64,000 bases of DNA. It comes from Thalassovita aquimarina (GTDB lineage Bacteria; Pseudomonadota; Alphaproteobacteria; Rhodobacterales; Rhodobacteraceae). The stretch spans positions 124,001-188,000 of the forward strand of contig NZ_JADMKU010000004.1 in the NCBI RefSeq assembly GCF_018219815.1, in the 5' to 3' direction. Positions within the stretch are counted from its first letter, which is position 1; every line of letters begins with the position of its first letter. The translations under genes were made by a program, and so were the position numbers. Below, piece by piece: positions 27,926-37,485 of this stretch. The notes below the pieces were generated by a model, which saw only the letters and a program-made list of their open reading frames with translations, was not told the DNA's origin and searched no databases.

Positions 27926-28015
27926 ATGATGACCAAGGGCCATATCTCGACCGCAAAACGCCGCACCGACGGCGTGCTGTCGCTTGCTGCCCTGCTACTG
28001 CTAAGCCGCCTCTGA
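27926..28015 (+). CDS. Leucine-rich leader peptide of the leuA attenuator
   Basis: A 29-codon ORF starting with two ATG codons (27926, 27929). The last 13 residues are VLSLAALLLLSRL, with seven leucines encoded as CTG, CTT, CTG, CTA, CTG, CTA and CTC. The two CTA codons stand out in this high-GC sequence, as expected of a sensor for charged leucyl-tRNA. The stop TGA (28013-28015) lies inside the first arm of a 10-bp hairpin. Stalling at the leucine codons would decide which downstream hairpin forms and hence leuA transcription. Confidence 0.85.
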   Translation: MMTKGHISTAKRRTDGVLSLAALLLLSRL

Positions 28016-28062
28016 GCGTGCCATCTCGGCGCGACCGCTCAGAGGATGTGCCTTTTCGCGCC
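28009..28062 (+). promoter_or_regulatory. Alternative hairpins of the leuA attenuator
   Basis: CCTCTGAGCG (28009-28018) pairs perfectly with CGCTCAGAGG (28036-28045). GGCGCGA (28028-28034) pairs with TCGCGCC (28056-28062). The second pair encloses one arm of the first, so both cannot form together, as in an attenuator switch. No clear T run follows 28062, so termination or a translational effect on leuA are both possible. Confidence 0.7.
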
Positions 28063-28085
28063 ACGAGCTTCAGCAAGTTTAGATA

Positions 28086-29675
28086 ATGAGACCCGACATG
28101 ACCGATATTGCGAAACAAGATCAGGTACTGATCTTTGACACCACCCTGCGCGACGGCGAACAAAGCCCCGGCGCAACCATGACCCATGATGAAAAGCTCG
28201 AAATCGCCGAGCTGCTGGATGACATGGGTGTCGACATCATCGAGGCCGGTTTCCCGATCGCATCCGAGGGCGATTTCCAGGCGGTCAAACAGATCGCCGA
28301 ACGGTCGAAGGCTTCCGTGATCTGCGGTCTGGCCCGCGCCAATTTCAAGGATATCGACCGCTGCTGGGAAGCGGTGAAGCATGCCGCGAAACCGCGCATC
28401 CACACCTTCATCGGCACCTCGCCGTTGCACCGTGCGATCCCGAACCTGTCGATGGATGAAATGGCCGACAAGATCCATGACACGGTGACTCATGCCCGCA
28501 ACCTGTGCGACAACGTGCAGTGGTCGCCGATGGACGCGCTGCGCACCGAACACGATTACCTTTGCCGGGTGGTCGAAATCGCGATCAAGGCCGGGGCCAC
28601 CACGATCAACATTCCCGACACGGTGGGCTATACCATCCCGCGCGAAAGCGCCGATATCATCAAAATGCTGCTGGAACGCGTGCCCGGCGCCGACGAGGTA
28701 ATCTTCGCCACCCATTGCCACAACGACCTTGGCATGGCGACTGCCAACGCGCTGGCCGCGGTCGAAGCGGGCGCGCGGCAGATCGAATGCACCATCAACG
28801 GGCTGGGCGAACGCGCCGGCAACACCGCGCTGGAAGAAGTGGTGATGGCGATGAAAGTGCGCAACGACATCCTGCCCTACCAGACCCATATCGACACCCG
28901 GAAGATCATGCATCTGTCGCGCCGGGTCGCGACCGTGTCGGGTTTCCCGGTGCAGTTCAACAAGGCGATCGTTGGCAAGAACGCCTTCGCCCATGAAAGC
29001 GGCATCCACCAGGACGGCATGTTGAAGAACGCCGAGACCTTCGAAATCATGCGACCCGAGGACGTCGGCATCGCCGGCACCTCGCTGCCGCTGGGCAAGC
29101 ATTCGGGCCGCGCCGCGCTGCGCTCGAAGATGAACGAGCTCGGCTATGACATGGCCGACAACCAGCTCAACGACATCTTCGTGCGATTCAAGGAACTGGC
29201 CGACCGCAAGAAGGAAGTCTTCGACGACGACCTGATCGCGCTGGTGCAGGACGAGGTCGGACAGGGCGAAGCCGACACGCTGCAGCTGAAACGGCTGCGG
29301 GTGGTCTGCGGTACCGAAGGCCCGCAGGAGGCCGATCTGACGATGATCGTCGAAGGCGAGGAAAAAACCATCGACGCCACCGGCGACGGCCCCGTCGACG
29401 CGGCCTTCAACGCGGTGAAGATGCTGTATCCGCACAAGGCCAAACTGCAGCTGTACCAGGTGCACGCGGTCACCGAAGGCACCGATGCGCAAGCCACCGT
29501 GACGGTCCGAATCGAGGAAGACGGCCGGATCGCCACCGGTCAATCCGCCGACACCGATACGGTGGTGGCCAGCGTCAAGGCCTATATCCATGCGATCAAC
29601 CGCCTGATCGTGCGGCGGGAAAAGGTTGCCCCCGGCGAGGATCGCAAGGAAATCAATTACAAGGACCTGCACTAA
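28086..29675 (+). CDS. leuA: 2-isopropylmalate synthase LeuA
   Basis: A 529-residue enzyme that condenses acetyl-CoA with 2-oxoisovalerate in leucine synthesis. It has the HMGL-like signature FDTTLRDGEQSPGATM, the metal-binding HCHNDLG and the second signature INGLGERAGNTALEEV. The C-terminal LeuA allosteric domain (leucine feedback) is present from about residue 390. ATG 28086 gives MRPDMTD; ATG 28098 is an equally reasonable start. It is controlled by the attenuator upstream and ends before a strong terminator. Confidence 0.96.
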   Translation: MRPDMTDIAKQDQVLIFDTTLRDGEQSPGATMTHDEKLEIAELLDDMGVDIIEAGFPIASEGDFQAVKQIAERSKASVICGLARANFKDIDRCWEAVKHAAKPRIHTFIGTSPLHRAIPNLSMDEMADKIHDTVTHARNLCDNVQWSPMDALRTEHDYLCRVVEIAIKAGATTINIPDTVGYTIPRESADIIKMLLERVPGADEVIFATHCHNDLGMATANALAAVEAGARQIECTINGLGERAGNTALEEVVMAMKVRNDILPYQTHIDTRKIMHLSRRVATVSGFPVQFNKAIVGKNAFAHESGIHQDGMLKNAETFEIMRPEDVGIAGTSLPLGKHSGRAALRSKMNELGYDMADNQLNDIFVRFKELADRKKEVFDDDLIALVQDEVGQGEADTLQLKRLRVVCGTEGPQEADLTMIVEGEEKTIDATGDGPVDAAFNAVKMLYPHKAKLQLYQVHAVTEGTDAQATVTVRIEEDGRIATGQSADTDTVVASVKAYIHAINRLIVRREKVAPGEDRKEINYKDLH

Positions 29676-29699
29676 CCCGGGTCGTGTGTATCCAAAAGA

Positions 29700-29730
29700 A
29701 TGCCCCGATTAGCCTCGGGGCATTTTTTTT
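29700..29730 (+). terminator. Rho-independent terminator of leuA
   Basis: TGCCCCGA (29701-29708) pairs with TCGGGGCA (29715-29722) around TTAGCC, followed by eight T residues (29723-29730). Confidence 0.95.
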
Positions 29731-29872
29731 ACGCATTGGTAGGGGCGCGCGCCCCAACATCCCGATCTGAGGTAAGGGTCCAACCGTTGTGTAGTTATGG
29801 CTGCTGAATCGGATCGAATGCCGAAATCCGGGGCGCGCCAGTTCCTGTGGTACAAGTAAAGTTGGAAAAGCG

Positions 29873-31171
29873 GTGATCCGGCGCTTCAAATGCATATATA
29901 AAGGTTTTTTCCCTGCCCCGTCCCAGTTCGAGCGGCAGATCAGGACGTCCTATGTCGTCCTGCTGATTCTGATTGCTCTCACCACCTATGCCGCCACCGC
30001 AAACGTCCTGTTGCAGGCCAGCACGCCCACTGCCCTGTCCTTTGCCGCACTGATCAGTTTTGCCATGACGGCTTTCATGCATCGCGCCCGCTGGCATACC
30101 GCGGCACGCGTGCAAATGCTGCTGACGGCCAATCTGCTGCTGTTCGCAGACGGGTTTTTCGAACATCCCAGCAGCAACATCCCTCTGGTCCTGCTGGCCT
30201 TCGTGGGTCTTCCCTTCATCGTCTTTTCCTGGCGCGAGAACCGGGTTCTCGTGGCCGCGATGTCGGCGCTGCCGTTGCTGCTGTGGAACATTCTGGTCTT
30301 CACCAATTACGGCGACCTGAAATATATCGAGATCGACGAAGAAACCTCCAGGGGCTTCGGCTACTGGCACGCCGCGCTCGTGTTCTTCTTCGTCGCGGCG
30401 GAATTCGCCTATTTCGACTATGTCACCCATAAGTATTCCCAGGCCCTACGCAAATCGCTTGCCGCTGAAGAACAGGCCAGCCGGGCCAAGTCGGCGTTCC
30501 TGGCATCGATCAACCATGAAATCCGCACGCCGCTGAACGCTATCCTCGGCGGGTCCGATCTGTTGCACGCGCATCCGCAGGCAACCCCGGATATCCGCAG
30601 ACTAGCCGATTACATCGATCGCGCCGGGCAGGACATTCTGTCGATGACGGAAAAATGCCTGACCTACACCACGCTGATCAGCGCCCCGATTGAGGTCACG
30701 TTGCGCCCCGAGGCTCCGATGGCGCTGGTCCGGGCCGAACTGGCGCCGTTCGATGCGGTGCTGCGGTCGAAGGGCATCACTGTGGAAACCCGGCAGGACT
30801 GTTCCGATCTGGTGATGGCCGATGCCAGCCTGCTGTCCAAGGTTCTGGGCCAGCTGATCGACAATGCGGGCAAATACCTTCCCGAAAAGGGCACGATACG
30901 CCTGATCGTGGCCAACGGTGCGGATGACAAGCTGCGCATATCGGTCGAGGACAACGGCCCCGGCATTCCGGCCGAAAAGCACGAACAGGTCTTCCAGCCC
31001 TTCGAACGGCTGGACCAGTCGCTGGGCACGAAATCAGGCGGCGGGATCGGATTGACGATCGCCAGAACCTATGTCGAGGCGATGGGCGGCGATATCGGCA
31101 TCGCTTCGGCCCCCGGTGGCGGTACGCATGTCTGGGTGGAATTGCCCCGCGCCCCCGGCGGCAAAACATAG
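29873..31171 (+). CDS. Membrane-bound sensor histidine kinase (orphan)
   Basis: A 432-residue kinase with six N-terminal membrane segments (SYVVLLILIALTTYAA to YWHAALVFFFVAAEFAYF), followed by a short coiled linker and the kinase core. The phospho-acceptor box is FLASINHEIRTPLNAILGG; the ATP-binding part has the N box QLIDNAGKYL, G1 VEDNGPGIP, F box FQPFERLD and G2 GGGIGLTIA. No extracytoplasmic sensor domain or PAS domain is visible, and no response regulator gene lies nearby. The start is GTG 29873, preceded by GGAAAAG. The signal is unknown. Confidence 0.88.
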   Translation: MIRRFKCIYKGFFPAPSQFERQIRTSYVVLLILIALTTYAATANVLLQASTPTALSFAALISFAMTAFMHRARWHTAARVQMLLTANLLLFADGFFEHPSSNIPLVLLAFVGLPFIVFSWRENRVLVAAMSALPLLLWNILVFTNYGDLKYIEIDEETSRGFGYWHAALVFFFVAAEFAYFDYVTHKYSQALRKSLAAEEQASRAKSAFLASINHEIRTPLNAILGGSDLLHAHPQATPDIRRLADYIDRAGQDILSMTEKCLTYTTLISAPIEVTLRPEAPMALVRAELAPFDAVLRSKGITVETRQDCSDLVMADASLLSKVLGQLIDNAGKYLPEKGTIRLIVANGADDKLRISVEDNGPGIPAEKHEQVFQPFERLDQSLGTKSGGGIGLTIARTYVEAMGGDIGIASAPGGGTHVWVELPRAPGGKT

Positions 31172-31226
31172 CCAATCCCGCCGCTCTCGCGTGACCGGGC
31201 CGACCGCGCCCCGGCGGCTGAGCCGA

Positions 31227-33782
31227 TCAGAACCGTTCCAGCAGGCGCCTGAGGTAATCCAGTTCATCCTGTGAGCGGTCACCTTCGCCCGAACGACGGC
31301 GAATTTCGTCCAGCAGCTCACGTGCCCGGCGATAAACGTCCTCGCCCTGAAGCAGGCTGTCATCGCCCCCCAAAACGCCACGCGACCCCGGTTTGCGCCC
31401 GAGCGGATCGCGTTGCTGCGATCCGGCATTTCCCATCGCCTGGCCCTGGCCGCCCTGTTGTTCGCGCTGCGCCTCGGCCATGGCTTCGCCGAGGTTGCGG
31501 ATGCCTTCGCGCAGCGCATCCATCGCCTCGGCCTGCTTGTCGATGGCACCGGCCAGGTCGTCCTCGCGCAAAGCATCTTCGGCGCCGCGCATGGCCCGCT
31601 CGGCCTGTTCCAGCGTATCGCGTGCCGCCTGCCCGCCTTCGGTCCCTTCGCCGGGCAGGTTGCCGCGCTGGCGGTTCAGTTCGTCGCGCAGGTCACGCTG
31701 ACGCTCTGCAAGACTGCGCTCTCCGGGCTGGCCGCCGTCGCCGGCACCGTCGCCCCGGCCGCCCTGTCCGTCATGGCTTTGCCCCTGCCCTTCGCCACCG
31801 CTGCGGCCCTGATTTCCCTGCGACTGTCCCCGGTTGGCGCCCGGATTGAACTGCTCCTGCAGGTCGCGGAAAGCCTGATCCGACAGCCCCTGCTGATCAC
31901 GCAGCGTTTCGGCCAGGTTGTCCATCGCCTGCTGGCCGGGCGATCCCTGCCCTTCGCCGCCCTGGGTCACCCGCATGTTTTCCATCAGCTTCTGCAATTC
32001 TTCCAGCGCCTGCTGCGCTTCGGCCATGCGGCCCTGTTCCATCAGTTCCTGGATCCGGTCCATCATCCGCTGCAGATCGTTCATATCCATCTGCATGAAA
32101 TTCTGGTTCTCTGCGCTGTCGAATTCGTCGTTCTGGTCGCGTTCCTGCTGCGCCTGCCGCGACAATTGCCGCAAGTAATCCTGCGTCGCGTCGCGCAATT
32201 CCTGCATCAGCTCGGCAATCTCGTTTTCGCTGGCACCGCGCTTCATCGCTTCGTTCAGCCGTTCCTGCGCCTGTTCCATGCGTTCGCGCGCGTCGTCGAT
32301 ATCGCCGTCTTCCATTTGCACCGCCAAATCCCACAGCGCCTGAGCGATCTCGTCGCGCTGTTCTTTGGTGATGCCTGCGCTGGCATAGGTTTCCAGCCGC
32401 CGCAGGATCACCCGGAACTGCAGGTAATCCGCTTCGGACAGGAACAGCCTTTCTTCGGGTTCCCACGACACGGCACGCAGCACCCGCGCCACGCGGCCCG
32501 CGTTGTCACGGTTCCACAGCAGGTCGCGGCGCTGTTCGATCACCGCCGCCGCAAGCGGGTCGAAGAACCGTCGTCCCGGCAGCGCCATCCGCACCGGTTC
32601 GCCCACGCCCGACTGCCCGGCCTCGTCGGACACCTCCAGCGTTACGACCACCGGCAGATGCGCCCAGGGATGCTCGGAAAAATTATCGATCAGGGATTCG
32701 GTGAATTCCGCCCGGCTGCCCGCGATGGGCAGCGGCAGGTCACGTTCGATCACCGGGCGCTTTTCGGGGTTCAGCCCCAACCCATAGCGGCGGTCGACGG
32801 CATCGAGGTCCAGCGCGATCACCGCCCGGCCCGCGACGATTCCATAATCGTCCGTCGCCTCGAACGGCAGGCTCATCTGTCCTTCGTAGGTGGTTTCCGC
32901 AGGCCCCGCGACCGCCACACCGGGCGCCGCGTCGGGCAGCAGCACCACGTTCCAAGCCCGGCCGCCGGGGCCGTTGATTTCGATCCGGCCGTCCTTGGCT
33001 ACGGCGAATTTCTGCTCCGGATCCGAAGCGGGCGGCACTTCGCCGATCCGTCCCGACACCGTTTCGGCAAGGGTCAGCCTCCCCACCTCGCCATAAAATC
33101 GCAGGATGATGTCGCTGCCTTCGGGAATGCTCAGGTCCGCCCCGGCCTGATCGGGCAGATACAGCACCGGCAGGCCGGTATAGGCCGGAGGTTCGATCCA
33201 GCCTTCCCAGGCCGGCCCCGCGGCCAGGGCCTGACTGCCCTGCCCCAAGTCGCCGACATCGCCAATCCGGCCCAGAGATCCGAACATCAATCCCACCGCG
33301 ACACCCAGCAGCGCCACGTAACGCAGCGCGAAGGGATCGCGGCGCGCCAGTTTCAGATCGGGGTGTACCGCGCGCGCACCGTCGAGCCGCGCCGCCATGC
33401 GTTTGCGGTGCTCGCGCCACAACGCCTCAGACGCGGCATCGCCCGCTCCGATCGCTTGCGCATCGCCAAGCGCCTGCAGCGGTCGTCCCGTCATCGTTGC
33501 ATCCAAGCGCGCCACGGCCTCGGCCCGGCGCGACCAGCGAAATTTCCACAGCCCGTACCAGCCCGACAGGATCAGCGACAGAACCGCCACGATCATCACC
33601 GCCCAGACCAGTTCCACCGCCAATGTCTGATGCAGGCCCATCATCAGCAGGGCGAGGCAGATCATCGCCACGCTCCAGAACGGCCAAAAGGCACCTGCCA
33701 CGCGCTCGGCAATCAAGCCGGCCCATGTCAGGCGCAGCGGCCAGCGCACCTTGGAAGTGAACGCGTCTCTCGGCTCAGCCAT
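31227..33782 (-). CDS. Alphaproteobacterial low-complexity membrane protein (TIGR02302/DUF4175)
   Basis: An 851-residue protein of a family confined to Alphaproteobacteria. Two or three membrane segments lie near the N terminus (AGAFWPFWSVAMICLALLMMG, VWAVMIVAVLSLILSGWYG, YVALLGVAVGLMFGSLG). A long C-terminal region is predicted to be in the periplasm. From about residue 590 the sequence becomes rich in Gln, Gly and acidic residues with coiled-coil character (MEQGRMAEAQQALEELQKLM), then a conserved end (DELDYLRRLLERF). Its function is not established. It is 33 bases downstream of lysA on the same strand, the arrangement seen in related bacteria. Confidence 0.88.
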   Translation of the reverse strand: MAEPRDAFTSKVRWPLRLTWAGLIAERVAGAFWPFWSVAMICLALLMMGLHQTLAVELVWAVMIVAVLSLILSGWYGLWKFRWSRRAEAVARLDATMTGRPLQALGDAQAIGAGDAASEALWREHRKRMAARLDGARAVHPDLKLARRDPFALRYVALLGVAVGLMFGSLGRIGDVGDLGQGSQALAAGPAWEGWIEPPAYTGLPVLYLPDQAGADLSIPEGSDIILRFYGEVGRLTLAETVSGRIGEVPPASDPEQKFAVAKDGRIEINGPGGRAWNVVLLPDAAPGVAVAGPAETTYEGQMSLPFEATDDYGIVAGRAVIALDLDAVDRRYGLGLNPEKRPVIERDLPLPIAGSRAEFTESLIDNFSEHPWAHLPVVVTLEVSDEAGQSGVGEPVRMALPGRRFFDPLAAAVIEQRRDLLWNRDNAGRVARVLRAVSWEPEERLFLSEADYLQFRVILRRLETYASAGITKEQRDEIAQALWDLAVQMEDGDIDDARERMEQAQERLNEAMKRGASENEIAELMQELRDATQDYLRQLSRQAQQERDQNDEFDSAENQNFMQMDMNDLQRMMDRIQELMEQGRMAEAQQALEELQKLMENMRVTQGGEGQGSPGQQAMDNLAETLRDQQGLSDQAFRDLQEQFNPGANRGQSQGNQGRSGGEGQGQSHDGQGGRGDGAGDGGQPGERSLAERQRDLRDELNRQRGNLPGEGTEGGQAARDTLEQAERAMRGAEDALREDDLAGAIDKQAEAMDALREGIRNLGEAMAEAQREQQGGQGQAMGNAGSQQRDPLGRKPGSRGVLGGDDSLLQGEDVYRRARELLDEIRRRSGEGDRSQDELDYLRRLLERF

Positions 33783-33815
33783 ACCTTGTCCCGGGGGCCG
33801 AGCGCGGGGATCGCG

Positions 33816-35081
33816 CTACAGCCATTCTGGGATGGTATCGCGATTTATCATCTCGTCAAAGGTCGGACGTGCGCGGATAACCGCAAATTGATCGTCCTTC
33901 ACCAGAACCTCGGGGATCAGCGGCCGGGTGTTGTATTCGCTCGACATCACCGCGCCATACGCCCCGGCCGACCGGAAAGCGACCAGATCGCCCGCGACAA
34001 GCGGCGGCATCATCCGCTGCTTGGCGAAGGTATCGCCGGTTTCGCAAACGGGGCCCACGATGTCATAGGGGCGCTGTTCGGTCCCGGCCTCGGGCTCGAC
34101 CACCGGCACGATATCGTGATGCGCCTCGTACATGGCCGGGCGCACCAGATCGTTCATCGCCCCGTCGAGGATCAGGAAATCCCGCCCCTCACCCGATTTC
34201 ACATAGACCACCCTGGACACCATGATACCGGCATTGCCGGCGATCAGCCGGCCCGGTTCGATCTCGATCTCGCAGCCCAGATCGCCCAGTTCCTCGCGGA
34301 TCATCGCGCCGTATTCGATCGGCAGCGGCGGCGCCTCGTTCGACCGGGTATAGGGAATGCCCAACCCGCCGCCCAGGTCGAGCCGGTGAATATCATGCCC
34401 GTCCGCGCGCAATGCCCGCGTCAGTTCGGCCACCTTGCGATAGGCCAGGCGGAACGGTTCCAGATCGGTCAGCTGGCTGCCGATATGCACGTCGATTCCG
34501 ACCACCTGCAGCCCCGGCAATTCGGCGGCGCGGGCATAGACCTCGCGCGCCCTTGCGATCGGGATGCCGAACTTGTTCTCGCTCTTGCCGGTGGCGATCT
34601 TGGCATGGGTCTTGGCGTCCACGTCGGGGTTCACCCGCACGGTGACCGGCGCGCGAACGCCCATCGCGACAGCCACCTCGTTGAGAACCTCCATCTCGGG
34701 TTCGGACTCGAGGTTGAACTGGCGGATGCCTCCCTCCAGCGCGGCGCGCATTTCCTCGCGCGACTTGCCGACGCCGGAAAACACGATGCGGTCGCCGGGC
34801 ACGCCCGCGGCGATGGCGCGGGCATATTCGCCGCCCGACACCACGTCCATGCCCGCCCCGGCCTGCGCCAGTGTTTTCAGGATCGCCTGGTTGCTGGCGG
34901 CCTTCATCGCATAGCAAACCACGTGGTTCATCCCCGCCAAGGCCTCGTCGAACAGCCGGTAATGGCGCAGCAGCGTGGCGGTGGAATAGCAATAGAAGGG
35001 CGTGCCGACCGCGGCCGCGATCTCGGCTACCGGCACATCCTCGGCGTAAAGCGCCCCGTCTCGATAGAGGAAATGATCCAT
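33816..35081 (-). CDS. lysA: Diaminopimelate decarboxylase
   Basis: A 421-residue PLP enzyme that converts meso-diaminopimelate to L-lysine. The PLP lysine lies in CYAMKAASN, the glycine-rich phosphate loop is LDLGGGLGIPYT, and the substrate-binding cysteine region is VGPVCETGDTFAK. Full length for the family. It sits between the small argH-linked lipoprotein (upstream) and the TIGR02302 protein (downstream), all on the minus strand. Confidence 0.96.
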   Translation of the reverse strand: MDHFLYRDGALYAEDVPVAEIAAAVGTPFYCYSTATLLRHYRLFDEALAGMNHVVCYAMKAASNQAILKTLAQAGAGMDVVSGGEYARAIAAGVPGDRIVFSGVGKSREEMRAALEGGIRQFNLESEPEMEVLNEVAVAMGVRAPVTVRVNPDVDAKTHAKIATGKSENKFGIPIARAREVYARAAELPGLQVVGIDVHIGSQLTDLEPFRLAYRKVAELTRALRADGHDIHRLDLGGGLGIPYTRSNEAPPLPIEYGAMIREELGDLGCEIEIEPGRLIAGNAGIMVSRVVYVKSGEGRDFLILDGAMNDLVRPAMYEAHHDIVPVVEPEAGTEQRPYDIVGPVCETGDTFAKQRMMPPLVAGDLVAFRSAGAYGAVMSSEYNTRPLIPEVLVKDDQFAVIRARPTFDEMINRDTIPEWL

Positions 35082-35236
35082 CTTCTTCGCCCCTTCATTG
35101 CGTTGTCTGCGTCATAGCCACAGCCGCGCGGCAATTCAATTCATCAAAAGGAGCGCCCGTCGGCGCGCCCATGCCCGTCTAATCTCGTCTCCGGCGGGAG
35201 CATTCGCACCCAAAAGAAGACCGCTTCTTCTTTTCG

Positions 35237-35275
35237 AAAATATCCCGGGGGTTTGGGGGCTGGCCCCCAATCGGC
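35237..35275 (-). repeat. Dispersed hairpin repeat, copy 1 (downstream of the small lipoprotein)
   Basis: On the minus strand a 35-base stretch (35241-35275 region) begins with GATTGGGGGCCAGCCCCC, continues AAACCCCCGGGATATTT and is identical to the copy at 61206. It contains the dyad TTGGGGG/CCCCCAA. Similarity continues weakly for about 40 more bases (GAAAAGAAGAAG, then a CTTC and a CCCGCCGG stretch). Both copies directly follow a stop codon in the same orientation. Confidence 0.85.
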
Positions 35276-35288
35276 ACCGCAGGCCGGA

Positions 35289-35429
35289 TCAGAAAACGAT
35301 CCCGATCGTGGCTTCGCCCGACACCGTGACACCGGGTTTCGACGCCTTCGGCGCGGGCGCGGTCGGTTCACCGTCGGCGCCGCAAGCCGCCAGCCCCAGC
35401 AGCGCGATCAGGATCAGAAACCGTTTCAT
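35289..35429 (-). CDS. Small lipoprotein between argH and lysA
   Basis: A 46-residue protein that starts [20 protein letters not shown]. The lipobox LAAC gives a lipid-anchored Cys, leaving about 30 mature residues rich in Ala, Pro and Lys. The ATG overlaps the argH stop (ATGA at 35426-35429), so it is translationally coupled to argH. Its ORF is too short for most gene finders, but the lipobox and coupling make it convincing. Function unknown; it may be an envelope peptide analogous in size to LptM-like lipoproteins. Confidence 0.8.
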   Translation of the reverse strand: MKRFLILIALLGLAACGADGEPTAPAPKASKPGVTVSGEATIGIVF

Positions 35430-36817
35430 TCCAGCACCTTCTTCCAGCGTTCGATCTGCACAAGCACCTGCGCCGGCGCGGTGCCACCATAGGACATGCG
35501 CGAGGCCACCGAATTGTCCACGCCCAACACGCCGAACACGGCTTCAGTGATCGCCCCGTGTACCGATTTCATGTCCTCCAGCGTCAGGTCGGGCAGGTCA
35601 CAGTCCTTGGATTCGGCCAACGCCACCAGCGACCCGGTGACGTGATGGGCGTCGCGGAACGGCATGTTCAGTTCGCGCACCAGCCAGTCGGCAAGGTCGG
35701 TGGCGGTCGAGAACCCGGATCCGGCGGCGGCTGCCAGCGCCTCTTTGTTGCCGGTCATGTCGCTAACCATGCCGGTCATCGCGGCCAGCGCCAGCATCAG
35801 GTTGTCGGCCGCGTCGAACACCTGTTCCTTGTCTTCCTGCATGTCCTTGGAATAGGCCAAGGGCAGCCCCTTCATCACCGTCATCAGCGCCACGTTGGCA
35901 CCGAAGATGCGGCCGATCTTGGCGCGCAGAAGTTCCGCCGCGTCGGGGTTGCGTTTCTGCGGCATGATCGAGGATCCGGTCGACCACTTGTCCGACATGG
36001 TGACGAAGCGGAACTGGGCCGATGACCAGATCACCAGTTCCTCGGCGAAGCGCGACAGGTGCATGGCGGTCAGCGAGGCGCAGGACAGGAATTCCAGCGC
36101 GAAATCGCGATCCGCCACCGCATCGAGCGAATTGGCCGTGGGCCGGTCGAAGCCGAGCGCCGAGGCGGTCATGTGCCGGTCGATCGGGAAGGACGTCCCC
36201 GCCAGCGCCGCCGATCCCAGCGGGCATTCGTTCATCCGTTTGCGGGCATCGCGGAAGCGCGACAGGTCGCGGCCGAACATTTCCACATAGGCCATCATGT
36301 GATGGCCCCAAGTCACCGGCTGGGCGGTCTGCAGATGGGTGAATCCGGGCATCACCCAGTCATACCCAGCCTCGGCCTGGCCGATCAGCGCCTTGATCAG
36401 CGCCTCGATGCCTTCGATCGCGGCATCGATCTGATCGCGGACCCAGAGCTTGAAATCGGTCGCCACCTGGTCGTTGCGCGACCGCGCGGTGTGCAGCCGG
36501 CCGGCCGGTTCGCCGATCAGCTGCTTCAGCCGCGCCTCGACATTCATGTGGATGTCTTCCAGCGCGGTTGAAAATTCGAAGGAACCCTTCTCGATCTCTG
36601 ACAAGACCGTGAGCAGACCTTCCCGAATGACCTCGGCGTCGCTATCACTAATGATGCCCGTCGCGGCCAGCATGGCGGCATGGGCCCTTGAACCCGCGAT
36701 ATCCTGCGCAGCCATGCGCTGGTCATACCCGATCGAGGCGTTGATCGCCTCCATGATCGCGTCCGGACCGGCGGCAAAGCGGCCGCCCCACATCTGGTTC
36801 GAGGAAGTGTCACTCAT
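35426..36817 (-). CDS. argH: Argininosuccinate lyase
   Basis: A 463-residue enzyme of the fumarase/aspartase superfamily that makes arginine and fumarate from argininosuccinate. The N terminus [20 protein letters not shown] is typical, and the flexible-loop signature is [16 protein letters not shown] chose ATG 36817 because the family similarity begins there; the frame is open far upstream through unrelated sequence. The start lies only 21 bases from the divergent thioredoxin gene. Confidence 0.96.
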   Translation of the reverse strand: MSDTSSNQMWGGRFAAGPDAIMEAINASIGYDQRMAAQDIAGSRAHAAMLAATGIISDSDAEVIREGLLTVLSEIEKGSFEFSTALEDIHMNVEARLKQLIGEPAGRLHTARSRNDQVATDFKLWVRDQIDAAIEGIEALIKALIGQAEAGYDWVMPGFTHLQTAQPVTWGHHMMAYVEMFGRDLSRFRDARKRMNECPLGSAALAGTSFPIDRHMTASALGFDRPTANSLDAVADRDFALEFLSCASLTAMHLSRFAEELVIWSSAQFRFVTMSDKWSTGSSIMPQKRNPDAAELLRAKIGRIFGANVALMTVMKGLPLAYSKDMQEDKEQVFDAADNLMLALAAMTGMVSDMTGNKEALAAAAGSGFSTATDLADWLVRELNMPFRDAHHVTGSLVALAESKDCDLPDLTLEDMKSVHGAITEAVFGVLGVDNSVASRMSYGGTAPAQVLVQIERWKKVLE

Positions 36818-36838
36818 GTCTGCCCCTTGGGAGGTAAT

Positions 36839-37402
36839 ATGCGGAAATTCGTCTCTCTGGTCCTTTATACGGCCTTGATGCTTGGTGCAAATGTATCGCT
36901 GGCCACGGAGGCCGACACGTTGCGCGACCTTCGCCAGGGCGACATGAAGAAGCTGATCCTTCACAGCACCCCGAAAGAGAAACCCGCGGTCGCCTTCGTC
37001 ACCGAAGACGGCGGCACGGCGACGCTGGCCGACTATCGCGGCAAATACGTGCTGGTGAATTTCTGGGCCACCTGGTGCGCGCCCTGCCGCGCCGAAATGC
37101 CCGCGCTGGACGCGCTGCAGGGGACCTATGGCGGCGAGGATTTCGAGGTCGTCACCATCGCCGCCGGGCGCAATCCGGTTCCGGCGATGAAGAAATTCTT
37201 TGCCGATGCCGGCGTTGAAAACCTGCCTCTGCACCGCGACCCCAAACAGCAACTGGCCCGCGCCATGGGGGTGATCGGATTGCCGCTTTCGGTGCTGATG
37301 GACCGGGAAGGACGTGAAATCGGCAGGCTGATCGGTGACGCGGACTGGAACGGCGCAGACGCCCATGTCTTGATCGAGGCGCTGATCGGGACAGGCGGCT
37401 AG
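36839..37402 (+). CDS. TlpA-like periplasmic thioredoxin
   Basis: A 187-residue thioredoxin-fold protein with an N-terminal signal segment ([20 protein letters not shown]) and the redox motif [16 protein letters not shown]. It probably reduces disulphides in the periplasm, for example during cytochrome c or oxidase assembly. ATG 36839 is preceded by a strong GGAGGT. It is divergent from argH with a 21-base gap. The catalytic cysteines are intact. Confidence 0.9.
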   Translation: MRKFVSLVLYTALMLGANVSLATEADTLRDLRQGDMKKLILHSTPKEKPAVAFVTEDGGTATLADYRGKYVLVNFWATWCAPCRAEMPALDALQGTYGGEDFEVVTIAAGRNPVPAMKKFFADAGVENLPLHRDPKQQLARAMGVIGLPLSVLMDREGREIGRLIGDADWNGADAHVLIEALIGTGG

Positions 37403-37485
37403 CCACGAGGTCATTCAAATTTTAAATTTAACAGGCAGTTAGCCAATTTGACCCACCCTGACCCTCGCGAGACAGAGAGGGTGAC

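Noticed and set aside
31600-32200. Repeated short motifs that could look like a CRISPR or tandem repeat
   Set aside because: They encode the Gln/Gly-rich low-complexity end of the TIGR02302 protein; spacing is irregular and follows codons.
31413-35117. Very long + strand open frame opposite lysA and the low-complexity protein
   Set aside because: Same reason: an antisense shadow with no family motif.
36818-37414. Extended argH reading frame beyond 36817
   Set aside because: The extra part overlaps the divergent thioredoxin gene and has no lyase similarity.
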